Positions 1 through 8,712 of a stretch of DNA of 64,000 bases are shown here, piece by piece. Position 1 is the stretch's first letter. The number at the start of each line of letters is the position of its first letter. A model generated the notes under the pieces. That model did no database searches and was not told the origin of the DNA. It saw only the letters and a list, made by a program, of their open reading frames with translations. A program made the translations under genes and the position numbers. Origin of the DNA: JAJPKK01 sp963824905 (GTDB taxonomy: Bacteria; Pseudomonadota; Alphaproteobacteria; Rhizobiales; Xanthobacteraceae); contig CAWGRH010000002.1 in NCBI GenBank assembly GCA_963824905.1, forward strand, positions 124,001 to 188,000. The letters run 5' to 3'.

Positions 1-249
1 GCCCTGCTTGAGCTCGTTGAAGACGATCTCCGCCGTCATCAGCTTGGTCATGCTCGAGGGCGGTGTCGGCGTGTCGGCATATTTCTCGAACAGGACCGTG
101 CCGGTCGCAGCGTCCATCAGCATGACGTAGGGCGCGGTGGTGTCGAAATCGCCGGTCTTGCCGCCGACGAGGCCGATATTGGCGGGTGCCGCGACGGCGG
201 CGATCGCGCCGGCGACGAGTCCCATCGCGACGAGGCCGCGACGCAGCAT
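1..249 (-). CDS. D-alanyl-D-alanine carboxypeptidase (PBP5/6 type), N-terminal part
   Basis: Only the first 83 residues lie in the window; the gene runs off the left edge. A hydrophobic signal peptide (about residues 5-22) precedes the start of a penicillin-binding domain with 'APYVMLMD' and the active-site SxxK motif, S66-M-T-K69, inside 'PPSSMTKLMTAE'. This family trims the terminal D-alanine from peptidoglycan stem peptides in the periplasm. An in-frame upstream ATG at 282-280 would add 11 residues; I prefer the ATG at 249 because the signal peptide begins there. It follows rlpA on the same strand, an arrangement common in Hyphomicrobiales. The remaining catalytic motifs are outside the window. 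Confidence 0.85.
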   Translation of the reverse strand, partial: MLRRGLVAMGLVAGAIAAVAAPANIGLVGGKTGDFDTTAPYVMLMDAATGTVLFEKYADTPTPPSSMTKLMTAEIVFNELKQG

Positions 250-478
250 GGAGTTCCGCCAGTTCCCGAGACCAGCAGACATCTTGCCCAGTGATATCTC
301 GCCCAGTGCCATCGTCCCATCCCGAGCCGCCCGCGCGATCTACCGCGTGGCGGAAGCTGTCCGCCCTTCCCGGTAACCGGGGGGCCCAATCGAAACAATC
401 CCGCGAATTATCGCAGATCCGGTCCGAAGACCGGGTAAACGTGCTCTACGCTTCGGTCTATTCAGCTCCGGTTTTGGT

Positions 479-1417
479 TCAATAAAGGCCGCGAATCGTC
501 GAATACGGCACGTCGCCGCCGCGAGGGTCGGGACGCACCGGTGCATAGGCCGAGAGCGCCGGCACAGGGCGCGGGACCGGCTGGGCCATGTGCGCTTGCG
601 CCACCGACGTGTTCCCGGTCGCGCGGAAATTGGAAACCTGTTGACCGTCGCCGAGCCCGTAGGGGCGCTCGGGCGGGGTCGGCACATCACGCAGCTTCGC
701 ATGCGAGGCCGACACAACCGGCGCCGACGAGAGCGACGCCGGCATGAACCCTTTCATCGAGGCGACGCGGACCAGCGACGGCGACGGCGCCGGATCGCCA
801 TTTTCCCGCAGCGTCGCCATCAGCATGATGTCGTCGGAGCCTTCGAGCGGCGCGCGGCCGACATATTCCACCCGCACCGGGGCGAGCCCGCCGCCATGGA
901 AACCGAGCAGGCTCGCCGCGTGCTCGGACACGTCGATCAGGCGATTGCCGGAATAGGGCCCGCGATCGTTGAGGCGAACGATGACCGACTTGTGGTTGGA
1001 GAGATTGGTGACCCGCACATAGGAAGGCAGCGGCAAGGTCGCATGCGCCCCCGACATCGACGCGCTGTCGAAGATTTCGCCGTTCGCGGTGAGCCGGCCG
1101 TGGAAGTCCGAGCCGTACCAGGAGGCGACGCCTTCGGCGCGGTAATGCGGATTGTCCTCCGGCACATAGGTCCTGCCGCCGACGACGTAGGGTGCGCCGA
1201 CGCGATAGGTGCCGCCCCCCTTGGGGATCGGCTCGCCCGGCGCGATGACGCGCGGGCTCGATGAAACGCCGTAGCGGGGATCGAGCGAGCCGAAGGAGCC
1301 GCCGGAGCAGTTCGCGAGGAGCAGACCAATCACGCCGAGCACGCCCAAACGGAGCACGCCCAAACGTGTGCGGCGGCGTGTGCGGCTGATGCCACAGCGC
1401 TCCTCGCCCATCCGCAT
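479..1417 (-). CDS. rlpA: RlpA-like septal lytic transglycosylase, lipoprotein
   Basis: 312 residues. A basic, arginine-rich N-terminus is followed by a hydrophobic stretch and a lipobox-like 'LLLANC' (Cys37), so it is probably a lipoprotein. The double-psi beta-barrel RlpA domain spans about residues 95-185, with 'ASWYG', 'SGAHATLPL' (His126) and 'VRLNDRGPY' (Asp152), the conserved residues of the transglycosylase site. RlpA cleaves glycan strands lacking stem peptides at the division septum. The C-terminal 120 residues are proline-rich and I see no SPOR domain, so septal targeting would need another route. It probably shares an operon with the DD-carboxypeptidase downstream. The coding sequence for the signal region carries a 15-bp tandem repeat (listed separately). 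Confidence 0.9.
   Translation of the reverse strand: MRMGEERCGISRTRRRTRLGVLRLGVLGVIGLLLANCSGGSFGSLDPRYGVSSSPRVIAPGEPIPKGGGTYRVGAPYVVGGRTYVPEDNPHYRAEGVASWYGSDFHGRLTANGEIFDSASMSGAHATLPLPSYVRVTNLSNHKSVIVRLNDRGPYSGNRLIDVSEHAASLLGFHGGGLAPVRVEYVGRAPLEGSDDIMLMATLRENGDPAPSPSLVRVASMKGFMPASLSSAPVVSASHAKLRDVPTPPERPYGLGDGQQVSNFRATGNTSVAQAHMAQPVPRPVPALSAYAPVRPDPRGGDVPYSTIRGLY
1337..1366. repeat. 15-bp perfect tandem repeat inside rlpA signal region
   Basis: Two adjacent identical copies of gagcacgcccaaacg, at 1337-1351 and 1352-1366, lie inside the rlpA coding sequence. Each encodes five residues, giving RLGVL-RLGVL just before the hydrophobic core of the signal peptide. Because the unit is a multiple of three, a change in copy number would lengthen or shorten the signal peptide without breaking the frame. 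Confidence 0.8.
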
Positions 1418-1747
1418 CCGACCAGACCCCCCAGATCGTCAGGCTGCCCCGACGCCCGCCTCCCCCTGGTGCATTCAGCCACCGCGGGAACTCGCGCAGA
1501 TAGTGCAATAAATACAGCAAAATGAAGACAGAGCGGTTAACGCCGACGACGGCGCGCCTGCTCGGGCCGGGACCGCGCGGCCAGACCGAGATACCGCCGC
1601 AAGTTCCGATGAGCCGACGTTTGTCCAGACCAAAGATTCGTGTGACGCGTACATTAATCCGAGCTGTTGCACCGCCGTCACAGACTCGGTCCACGGGGCG
1701 GCGTACAACTAGAACTGGGTGCGAGTATCGAGGGTCGGGGGATTCGC

Positions 1748-2521
1748 GTGAAGAAATTTCTCTTGAGTACAGTCACTTTCGGCGTGCTGACATTGCCCGT
1801 TATGGCGGCGGATCTGCCGCCCAGTCCGGCGCCCTACTATGCGGCCCCGATCGTCGTTCCGGTTTTCACCTGGACCGGATGTTACATCGGCGGCACCGGC
1901 GGCTACGCGTTCGGCAATACCAGCGACACCTGGGGAGCGAATCCCGCCGGGTTTCCCGGTGTGGCCGGTTCGCTCGGTGTCTCATCATCGTTCAAAACGT
2001 CGGGCGCGACGGGCGGCGTCGAAGGCGGATGCAACTACCAGGTCAACCCCTGGTTCGTGTTCGGCATCGAGGCCGATTGGGAAGCGACCAGCCAGAGCAT
2101 CAGCTCCACCGGAACCGTCGTGAATGCGGCCGGAAGCTACCCTTACACCCAGACCTTCAGTAGCCACTGGCTCTCGACTATTCGGGCGCGGGCCGGTTAT
2201 GCCGCAGGCCCCTGGCTCCTCTACGTGACGGGCGGCGCCGCGTTCGCAAATGTGAGCTGGACGGACAGCCTCGCTCTCCCGATCGGAACGGTCGTCAACG
2301 CCTCGCAAAGCACGACGGCGTCCGGCTGGACCGTCGGTGCCGGCGTCGAGTGGGCGCTGGCCTTCAATTGGGTGGTGCGGGCGGAGTATCTTTACGTGGA
2401 CCTGCCGGGTCCCACCTACACAGCGGTGAATAACGCTATCCCGCTCTCGTTCATCACCGCCACCCACGCGGACCTGCATGAAAACATCGTCCGGGCAGGC
2501 GTGAGCTACAAGTTCTTCTGA
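1748..2521 (+). CDS. Omp25/Omp31-like outer membrane beta-barrel protein, copy 1
   Basis: 257 residues from a GTG start. The N-terminus (VKKFLLSTVTFG...PVMAADLP) is a signal peptide cleaved after AMA/VMA-A and aligns residue for residue with the ATG start of the next gene (MKRFLLTTVAFG), which is why I chose 1748 over the longer reading from 1667. 'FTWTGCYIGG' opens the porin-like domain, repeated aromatic-alternating strands follow, and the protein ends in Phe-Phe, the usual outer-membrane insertion signal. Rhizobial proteins of this family are small eight-stranded outer membrane proteins. The neighbouring paralogue at 2819 suggests a local duplication that has since diverged. Confidence 0.85.
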   Translation: MKKFLLSTVTFGVLTLPVMAADLPPSPAPYYAAPIVVPVFTWTGCYIGGTGGYAFGNTSDTWGANPAGFPGVAGSLGVSSSFKTSGATGGVEGGCNYQVNPWFVFGIEADWEATSQSISSTGTVVNAAGSYPYTQTFSSHWLSTIRARAGYAAGPWLLYVTGGAAFANVSWTDSLALPIGTVVNASQSTTASGWTVGAGVEWALAFNWVVRAEYLYVDLPGPTYTAVNNAIPLSFITATHADLHENIVRAGVSYKFF

Positions 2522-2818
2522 TCGCGGCTTTTCACGCAATCGCGGCTTTCGAGCAATCCTTATTGGCCGGGATCGACCCTTGCGGGGGCGGCCCGGCCTT
2601 ATTCATGCGCCGCACCCCGTCGCTTGGGAAAGCTATGGCGCCAATGGAGATTGCGCTGCAGATGGCTCCCGCCGGGCGCCAGTGATGCACCGTTTGTCGA
2701 GGTCAAGATTTATGCGGCATGCCGATTAATCACGGGTGTTGCGCGCCGGTGACAAACTCTCTTTCCAGGCTGTCGTATCAGGCTCGCGGGAACATTTTAG
2801 AAGACGGGGGATATCCTG

Positions 2819-3616
2819 ATGAAGAGGTTCCTTTTGACGACGGTTGCGTTCGGCCTGCTGGCATTGCCCGCCATGGCGGCCGACATGAGTCCGGCGCCCA
2901 TTTACCGCGCGCCCGTCGCGGTTCCGATCGTTCCGGTCTTCGCCTGGACGGGTTGCTACGTCGGCGGCACGGTCGGTGGAGCGAGCGTCCGATCGAACGA
3001 CACCTGGTCCGCGAATCCCGATCCGGCCGGCTTCGGCCCGGTCTTCGCTGCCGGCATTTCCAGTGGGGCGACGGGGACGATCAACGCCTCCGGATTCGCT
3101 GGTGGCGTCGAGGGCGGCTGTAACTATCAGGTTTCGCCGTTCTTCGTCGTCGGCGTCGAGGCGGATTGGGAAGGTACCAGCCTGAGCGGCAGCCGCACCG
3201 GCTCGGTCAACGTTCCCGGCTTCGTGGGCCCGAACGGTTTCAACCAATCGTTCAACAGCCACTGGCTCTCCACGGTGCGCGGCCGTGCCGGCTACGCCGC
3301 CGGCCCCTGGCTGTTCTATGCGACCGCGGGACTCGCGGTTGCAAACGTCAGCTTCGCGGACAGCATCTCGTTCCCCGGCCTCGGCGGCAACTACGTCTCG
3401 GGCAGCACCACGGCCACGGGTTGGACGGTCGGCGGCGGCATCGAGTGGATGTTCGCTCCAAGCTGGACCGTCAAGGCCGAGTATCTCTATGCCCAACTGC
3501 CGGGAACGACTCTCAACAGCGTCAACAACGTCGTTCCGGCCGCCACCATCGTCCACACCCACGGCGACGTGCAGGAAAGCATCGGCCGCATCGGTGTGAA
3601 CTACAAGTTCTGGTAA
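2819..3616 (+). CDS. Omp25/Omp31-like outer membrane beta-barrel protein, copy 2
   Basis: 265 residues. The signal peptide ends at 'LPAMAADM'. 'FAWTGCYVGGTVGG', 'GGVEGGCNYQV', 'HWLSTVRGRAGYAAGPWL' and 'AEYLYAQLPG' all have counterparts in copy 1, showing they are paralogues. It ends in 'VNYKFW', an aromatic C-terminus typical of outer membrane barrels. The start ATG has a purine-rich site (acggggg) about eight bases upstream. About 300 bp separate it from copy 1, and a strong terminator follows at 3641, so it probably has its own transcript end. Substrate or receptor role cannot be read from the sequence. Confidence 0.87.
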   Translation: MKRFLLTTVAFGLLALPAMAADMSPAPIYRAPVAVPIVPVFAWTGCYVGGTVGGASVRSNDTWSANPDPAGFGPVFAAGISSGATGTINASGFAGGVEGGCNYQVSPFFVVGVEADWEGTSLSGSRTGSVNVPGFVGPNGFNQSFNSHWLSTVRGRAGYAAGPWLFYATAGLAVANVSFADSISFPGLGGNYVSGSTTATGWTVGGGIEWMFAPSWTVKAEYLYAQLPGTTLNSVNNVVPAATIVHTHGDVQESIGRIGVNYKFW

Positions 3617-3640
3617 GCTTTCAGGTGGAGCGTCAAGGAG

Positions 3641-3670
3641 AAGGCCCCGGTGCAACGGGGCCTTTTTTTG
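3641..3670 (+). terminator. Rho-independent terminator after porin copy 2
   Basis: The stem aaggccccg / cggggcctt encloses a short loop (gtgcaa) and is followed by a run of seven T. It lies 25 bp after the stop codon of the porin gene at 2819-3616. Confidence 0.9.
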
Positions 3671-3761
3671 TTTTGCAGATTTGTGACACCGCTCACGGTG
3701 CGGCTTTTGCAGGAGGGTTAGGGTCCCGGGCGATCGGATATCGCTCAAGGGAGCAGCACAG

Positions 3762-3926
3762 ATGCCCGTGGGACTGCCGAGCGTCATCGACACCACCGAG
3801 CCCGACCCGGACCTCGAGGCCGTCATGTTGTTCTGCCTCGGCGGGTTGACGCTTTCGCTCTACTTCATCCATCTGCTGCCCACTGCGTCGATCGCCGCGG
3901 CGATGCTGCTAGCCTGCGCGGGATAG
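3762..3926 (+). CDS. Small membrane protein, 54 residues
   Basis: An open frame of 54 codons starts at ATG 3762 with a good ribosome binding site (aaggga, eight bases upstream). The first 20 residues are acidic (TTEPDPDLE). They are followed by one or two hydrophobic segments (LFCLGGLTLSLYFIHLL and IAAAMLLACAG). It begins about 100 bp after the terminator at 3641 and its last 18 bases overlap the end of the convergent LysR gene. No family recognised. The composition, ribosome site and position favour a real gene, but it is short. Confidence 0.5.
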   Translation: MPVGLPSVIDTTEPDPDLEAVMLFCLGGLTLSLYFIHLLPTASIAAAMLLACAG

Positions 3927-4808
3927 CTGCGCGGCGCCGGCGGCGAACACGCCCGGCCGCGCGCTCGCGTAGAATTCGAGCAGCAGATCGACAAGATTGC
4001 GCGTGGCGGCGCCGGCGGCGGGTGCGGTAACCAGCGCAACCTCGGTGTCGGGTACCGGCGGGAATCCCTCTTCAGGCCCCAGCAGGCGGTGATCGGAAAG
4101 CACTGCGAGCTCCGGTAGAATGCTCACTCCGAGGCCGGCCGACACTGCAGCCTGGATGCTCACGAGATTGGGACTGGTGTAGGCGATGTGCCAGGTGCGC
4201 TCCGCCCGTTCCAGCATGTGAATCGCGCGGTTGCGGTAGAGGCACCCCTGCTGAAACACCGCAAGCGGCACCGGCCGCCCTGCCCCCAGATCGAGCGGAT
4301 AGCGGGTGCCGCTCACCCAGCGCAGATGCTCCGGCCATACTGCGACGCCGCCCTTCTCGCCGGCCTCCCGCTTGAGCAGCGCCGCATCGAGATCGCCGCG
4401 CTCGAGATCGTGGCGCAGCCGCGAACTGAGATCGCAGCGCACGTCTAGTCGCAGGCCGGGCCGGGCACGCACAAAATCGGAGAGCAGCTCGGTGAGCCGA
4501 TAGGCGGCGAAATCCTCGGGGATGCCGAGGCGCACGATGGAATCCCCGGTCGGACGCGAAACGACATCGCGTGCCTCCTCCGCGAGCGCGAGGATCCGCC
4601 GCGCATAGGCGAGCAGCCGCTCGCCCTCCTCGGTCGGGACCGTCTCCTTGCCGTTGCGTTCGAGCAGCGGCCGCCCGAGCGACTCTTCGAGGCGCTTGAT
4701 CTGCTGGCTCACCGTGGACTGGGTCCGGTGCACCCGCTCGCCCGCCCGGGTGAATCCGCCGGAATCCACCACCGAGACGAAGCTCTTGAGGAGATCGATG
4801 TCGAGCAT
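3909..4808 (-). CDS. LysR-family transcriptional regulator
   Basis: 299 residues. The winged helix-turn-helix occupies residues 2-61 (LDIDLLKSFVSVVDSGGFTR, then HRTQSTVSQQIKRLEE), followed by the linker helix and the periplasmic-binding-like effector domain (about 90-290). The gene is transcribed divergently from an EamA exporter at 4905 with a 96-bp gap containing an inverted repeat, so it probably controls that exporter, its own expression, or both. The effector is unknown. The gene end overlaps a small convergent ORF by 18 bp. Confidence 0.93.
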   Translation of the reverse strand: MLDIDLLKSFVSVVDSGGFTRAGERVHRTQSTVSQQIKRLEESLGRPLLERNGKETVPTEEGERLLAYARRILALAEEARDVVSRPTGDSIVRLGIPEDFAAYRLTELLSDFVRARPGLRLDVRCDLSSRLRHDLERGDLDAALLKREAGEKGGVAVWPEHLRWVSGTRYPLDLGAGRPVPLAVFQQGCLYRNRAIHMLERAERTWHIAYTSPNLVSIQAAVSAGLGVSILPELAVLSDHRLLGPEEGFPPVPDTEVALVTAPAAGAATRNLVDLLLEFYASARPGVFAAGAAQLSRAG

Positions 4809-4828
4809 GGGTCACCCATTCGATATTC

Positions 4829-4843
4829 AACTGGACTGCAGTT
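4829..4843. promoter_or_regulatory. Candidate LysR operator between divergent genes
   Basis: A perfect inverted repeat AACTG-gactg-CAGTT lies in the 96-bp divergent gap between the LysR gene and the EamA transporter. Length and position fit LysR-type sites, which are usually interrupted dyads near the regulator's own promoter. The AT-rich stretch immediately to its right (tttatcatttaattt) would suit a promoter. Assignment to this regulator is inference. Confidence 0.4.
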
Positions 4844-4904
4844 TATCATTTAATTTCCAAATGTCGCCGGCGCAACCCAGATGGGCAGGGCAAGGAGAAT
4901 TCCG

Positions 4905-5840
4905 ATGCCCGTCCTCACGAAGTCCGGCCCATTGGGTCTGCCGCTGTTGGTCCTGGTTGCCCTGTTCTGCCTGATCTGGAGCTCGGCCTTCGCCGTCTCC
5001 AAGCTTGCACTCGCCGATGCGCCGCCCCTTCTCCTGCTGACCGCGCGGTTCCTCCTCGCCGGTCTCGCGGTGCTTGCCGTCACCGTGTGGCAGGGCGCCG
5101 ACTGGCGCCTGGCCCCGCGCGATCTTGCGAGCCTCGTCCTGATCGGGATCGCCAACAACGCGGTCTATCTCGGTCTCAACTACGTCGGGATGCGCACCGT
5201 ATCGTCCGGGGCGACCGCGCTGATCGCGAGCGCCAACCCGGTGCTCACCGCGCTGCTCGCGGCCCTGGTGCTCGGCGAGGTGCTGTCGTGGCGCAAGGCG
5301 ATCGGGCTCGCGCTCGGTGTCGGCGGCGTCGCCTATGTCGTCGACAGCCGCATCGCCGGGGGCACCGAGAGCCTCGTCGGCGTCCTGTTCGTGACCGGCG
5401 GCCTCGTCTCGCTGGTCGCGGGCACGATCCTGTTCAAGCGCCTCGCCCCGAAAAGCGGCCTGCTCGTCGGCAACGCCGTGCAGAACCTCGCTGCCGGTGC
5501 CGTGCTCGCGCCGTTCGCCTTCGCGAGCGAGAGCTTCGGCGACATCGTGCCGACGTGGCGGCTCGCCGGCGCCCTCCTCTATCTTGCGATGCTCGGCTCG
5601 GTCTGCGCCTATCTGATCTGGCTGCACCTCATCACGGTCGCCGGCGCGGCCGCGGCGAGCTCGTTCCACTTCATGATGCCGCCGCTCGGGCTGGCGTTCG
5701 GATGGCTGGTCCTCGGCGAGCACGCGACACCGACCGACTTCGTCGGCATCGTGCCGGTCGCCCTCGGCATTTACCTCGTCACCCGGCAGGCAAAGCCGCG
5801 CCTACGCCTCGGCGCAGCCCAGGCGGCACCGGTCCGGTGA
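4905..5840 (+). CDS. EamA/DMT-family inner membrane transporter
   Basis: 311 residues with about ten hydrophobic segments arranged as two EamA repeats (about 15-145 and 155-295). Typical features are 'LIWSSAFAVSKLAL' at the start of repeat one, 'ALIASANPVLTALLAALVLGE' in its last helices, and the matching 'GLAFGWLVLGE' in repeat two. The start at 4905 is chosen over 4881 because aaggag sits seven bases upstream of it. Members export amino acids or other small metabolites; the substrate here is unknown. It is divergent from a LysR regulator that probably controls it. Confidence 0.92.
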   Translation: MPVLTKSGPLGLPLLVLVALFCLIWSSAFAVSKLALADAPPLLLLTARFLLAGLAVLAVTVWQGADWRLAPRDLASLVLIGIANNAVYLGLNYVGMRTVSSGATALIASANPVLTALLAALVLGEVLSWRKAIGLALGVGGVAYVVDSRIAGGTESLVGVLFVTGGLVSLVAGTILFKRLAPKSGLLVGNAVQNLAAGAVLAPFAFASESFGDIVPTWRLAGALLYLAMLGSVCAYLIWLHLITVAGAAAASSFHFMMPPLGLAFGWLVLGEHATPTDFVGIVPVALGIYLVTRQAKPRLRLGAAQAAPVR

Positions 5841-6001
5841 CCCGTTTGCCGGGATGTCGATATGCTTTGGCGAATAGGATGCTTCAGCGAGCGGGCCTCC
5901 GCCGGAGCGGGGGCCTCGCCCTGTTCAGCTACGCGTGCTTGGGAACCGGCGCCAAGTCATGGCGCCGCCCGGCTCCGGCGAGGGCCGCCGGCGCCGGTTG
6001 A

Positions 6002-6274
6002 CTATCGCAGCACCAGATACCGGCTAACCCCGAGTCCGCTCGGGCAGATCAGCGAGCGGGTCAGTGCTACGTTGCGTGTCATCGTCGGAGCGACGACCGC
6101 GCCGCAGGCAGCGGCGTAGCTCGGGAAGAACGCGCCAGTGCAAGTGTAGCCAGCGCAGACGCCCGCTCCCACCCTCGCGTAGACGTAATGCCGATGGTGG
6201 CGTGCCGAGGCGGGCGACAACGCTATCACCGCCAACACCCCAGCCAGCGCAACCGACGCCGCAAATCTCTTCAT
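6002..6274 (-). CDS. Small secreted protein, 90 residues
   Basis: Signal peptide at residues 1-24 (MKRFAASVALAG...SPASA), then a His/Tyr-rich stretch (RHHRHYVYARVG) and three cysteines in the mature part (VCAGYTC, AACG). The ATG at 6274 is preferred over the GTG one codon upstream because ggagg lies at the right distance. No family recognised; it resembles the many small exported proteins of Bradyrhizobium-type genomes. It is flanked by gene-poor DNA. Confidence 0.6.
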   Translation of the reverse strand: MKRFAASVALAGVLAVIALSPASARHHRHYVYARVGAGVCAGYTCTGAFFPSYAAACGAVVAPTMTRNVALTRSLICPSGLGVSRYLVLR

Positions 6275-6289
6275 CACTCAGCTCCTCCA

Positions 6290-6999
6290 TATGGTCGCAT
6301 GTCGCTTAGCATGCGCACGACTACACGGTACAAAAATACTGCTCGCGGAACGGTTGGCAACTGAGCAAAGGTTTACTTCTTGGGACGATCTGGGGGGAGA
6401 GTGAACGCAAAGTTTGGTTCCGGGTCGCAGCAACCGCCTCCGTCGCCTCCGCGGCACCGGTCCGGGCCGTGCGACGAGGCGGGCCGGGGCTAAGCCGGCC
6501 GCCACAACAACGATCATCCCGCGCCCGATTTAGGCCCGGCAAGACGGGTAGGATGCGCTCTGGGATCGCCGACAAGGCAGCTTCCTCTGGCGATTCCCCG
6601 AGGCTCCGGTTCCGATTTGGGTTCACCAGGGACCGGGGCCTTCCTTTTGGCTTGAGCCTGCACGGTCGCCTGCGGACTTTGACGCGGTCACCGCATCCGC
6701 GCGAGTGGGCCACGGCACGCCGGCCATTGCGCCCCCGCGCCTGCGGTTGTCGCGAACACCGCCCAGGGAGAGACGGCGAGGAGTCTGGCACCCAGTCACA
6801 TCGGCGCGGATTCGCGTCACATCCGGCGAATTCTTCGCCAATCTTCTTTCTTAGGTTTTTACGGCAAGATGCTGCTTTGGGGTGATTTTGTCAGGAGGTC
6901 CGAGTACTTAAAGCGCCGTTCGTGGAGAGCGCCCCTCCCCGATTGGTCGCAACGCTAGGCGCATTGATCTTGGCGACGCGGCTCGCCCGAACAGGTCCC
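6290..6999. other. Gene-poor stretch, nothing convincing
   Basis: About 700 bp between the small secreted protein and the structured region at 7001. The longest open frames are arginine- and proline-rich and look like GC-driven shadows. I see no ribosome site, promoter or repeat I can defend here. Confidence 0.5.
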
Positions 7000-7000
7000 A

Positions 7001-7180
7001 TAGCTACGGAGGATCGCACTTGTTTGCGAAGATCGATGCGTCCGTAACTATATTGCTCGATTATGTGGCAAATGCGCAACCAATGAGCATGAGTATTTTG
7101 ATATGTTGAGCCGTCTCTCTTCGTGAGAGGCCCCAACCTAAACTCAGCACCCCCGTCCTAACCCGGCGGGGGCTTTTTCT
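7001..7180 (+). ncRNA. Possible small RNA ending in a terminator
   Basis: This non-coding stretch shows three successive hairpins on the + strand. The first is a long stem, tagctacgga (7001-7010) with tccgtaacta (7041-7050), both carrying one bulged base. The second is ctctcttcgtgagag around 7113-7127. The third is the strong terminator at 7146. No open frame fits and no + strand gene ends just upstream, so the terminator needs a transcript. Family unknown, 5' end unmapped. Confidence 0.25.
7146..7179 (+). terminator. Rho-independent terminator
   Basis: The stem cccccg (7150-7155) pairs with cgggggg-side bases at 7167-7172 and is followed by ctttttct. No protein gene ends just upstream on the + strand, so it may end a small RNA. 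Confidence 0.75.
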
Positions 7181-7500
7181 GTTTCTAGCGGATATGGGCG
7201 AGACGTCTTCGGGATCACCTGATCCATGGCCAAAAAATGGCCCGCGCGATGATCCATGCGGGAGATTCTTCAAGAAGCGCGTGAGCTTCGCGCTAAAATG
7301 TCTCCGAACCCCTCCTCAGGGCGCCCAGGCCGCGCCGGTGGCCCATCGGCTGAACGACGAAACCGCCGCGCCCACCAATGCTGCCTTGGCTGGCAAGGGC
7401 AAAGCCTGATATCTGGGGCGTCCCAATTGGTAACATCGCGGCAGCAGTGGTGCCCGGCCGTTCCTCGGAGACGGCTCAAATCACTGATTTTGCCGCGAAT

Positions 7501-7590
7501 GGAAGGATGGCCGAGTGGTTTAAGGCACCGGTCTTGAAAACCGGCAGGGGGTCCGCTCCCTCGTGGGTTCGAATCCCACTCCTTCCGCCA
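7501..7590 (+). tRNA. tRNA-Ser (UGA anticodon)
   Basis: Acceptor strands ggaagga and tccttcc pair perfectly, followed by discriminator G and an encoded CCA. The anticodon loop is cttgaaa with anticodon TGA. A long variable arm (gggggtccgctccc region) and the T-loop ggttcgaatcc are typical of serine tRNAs. Length 90 including CCA. It stands alone, with no neighbouring integrase or attachment-site repeat visible. Confidence 0.96.
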
Positions 7591-7785
7591 ATCTGTTCGC
7601 CGCTTCCCGCAGCCTCGCCCGCTCCCCCAGGCAAAGCGCCCGAATGGAATCCCATCTGGCGCGAGGAACTGGACGCCGCCGTCCTATGCAGCCAGCGCAT
7701 GTCATTGGGACTAATCACAGTTTTCGGAACCCACGAAAGCGCCCACTAGTTCGGCGGGGCGATAAGAAAATGCGGGTGAGAGTCC

Positions 7786-8055
7786 ATGAAAGCCCTGATT
7801 CTGTATGTCGTCTTCGTCCTTATCGGTGCCGTCGTTTCGATCGGCGTCGGCTACTACGTCGAGAAGGAGATTTCTTCGACCGTGAGCCTGGTCGTCTTCC
7901 TCACCATGTTCTTTGCGAACTTCGCGGTCTCTTGGATTGCTGTCATCCTGACGATGGACGGCAATTTGAAAGACGCGCGCGGGGAGCGGGAACAACGGGA
8001 GATCGAGCGCGCCGGACGAGCGGCCTTGCAGGCTCGCGAGGTTGGCCACGCCTGA
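7786..8055 (+). CDS. Small inner membrane protein, 89 residues
   Basis: Two hydrophobic segments (about residues 4-24 and 32-57) are followed by a charged, Arg/Glu-rich cytoplasmic-type tail (KDARGEREQREIERAGRAA). Start ATG has a gagagt-type purine stretch just upstream. Codon usage matches the surrounding genes. No known domain recognised. It lies 195 bp downstream of tRNA-Ser and about 100 bp before a strong bidirectional hairpin. Confidence 0.7.
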   Translation: MKALILYVVFVLIGAVVSIGVGYYVEKEISSTVSLVVFLTMFFANFAVSWIAVILTMDGNLKDARGEREQREIERAGRAALQAREVGHA

Positions 8056-8150
8056 ACGCGAGCCGGGCAGGCTGCGTCGTGTGAAGCTCGTGCGTTAGCG
8101 GCGCCCAGCCTGCTCCTCGTACCAAGCAGCGAGCCGGTCGCGCCGCAGGC

Positions 8151-8183
8151 AAAAAAAATGCCCCGCCTGGAGCGGGGCAGTTT
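8151..8183 (-). terminator. Bidirectional terminator hairpin
   Basis: The stem tgccccgc / gcggggca with loop ctgga is flanked by eight A on the left and gtttt on the right. On the - strand it ends in eight T, so it is strongest for leftward transcripts. It can also act on transcripts from the small membrane protein gene at 7786-8055. Confidence 0.8.
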
Positions 8184-8712
8184 TGCCCGGCCGCGTCCCA
8201 CCAGACCCGGGTCTGCGCGACTGAGCGAACCATGAGGCGTGGTATTTACAACCGCTCTTCCCCTCGAGCAGGCCCGACCTTCACCTTCGCACCCCATCCC
8301 TTCGTTCGAGGTCGGCTGCAATTCTGCGTCGGTTCGGGGCGATTCGGTGAAGGCGCGGAGTCCATTCGGCGGCGCGCTGAGAAAAACTTCGCGTTGTGGC
8401 GAGCCGCACACGTTCCGGCCTCGCGGAGTCTCGGCGCGATCGACGCGGCGAGCGATTCTCCGCTCCCGCGAGCAGCAAGCGTGCAGGGAGAGGTGCCCTG
8501 ATCCGCCGTGAGATATGAAGAGCGATAGCGCTTTGTGGATAACGTGGAGCGGTGTCTGTGCGGCTCGTGTGCGAATCGGCACCGGCTCAATACGCTCCAA
8601 TTGCTCGAACAGAGCCGAGGCCCCCGATTTCGCCCACCCCAATCCCCCACCCCAATGGAAGTGAAGTCAGGGGCCTCCCTTTTCACTGCCGAATCATTCC
8701 CTGGCAGTCGAG
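8184..8712. other. Gene-poor stretch
   Basis: About 530 bp between the terminator at 8151 and the coiled-coil gene at 8739. Open frames on both strands have biased composition, no ribosome sites and no recognisable domain. I see nothing in it that I can name. Confidence 0.5.

Noticed and set aside
590..1264. 224-codon + strand frame across rlpA
   Set aside because: Antisense to rlpA with repetitive RRR/HRR composition and no ribosome site.
1667..1747. Upstream 27-codon extension of porin copy 1
   Set aside because: The paralogue at 2819 aligns from the GTG at 1748, where the signal peptide begins.
6321..6791. 156-codon - strand frame between the small secreted protein and the tRNA
   Set aside because: Arg/Pro-rich, no ribosome site, no domain; I treat the region as gene-poor.
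7501..8055. tRNA-Ser as an integration site for a genomic island
   Set aside because: No integrase gene and no direct repeat of the tRNA 3' end could be found in the window.
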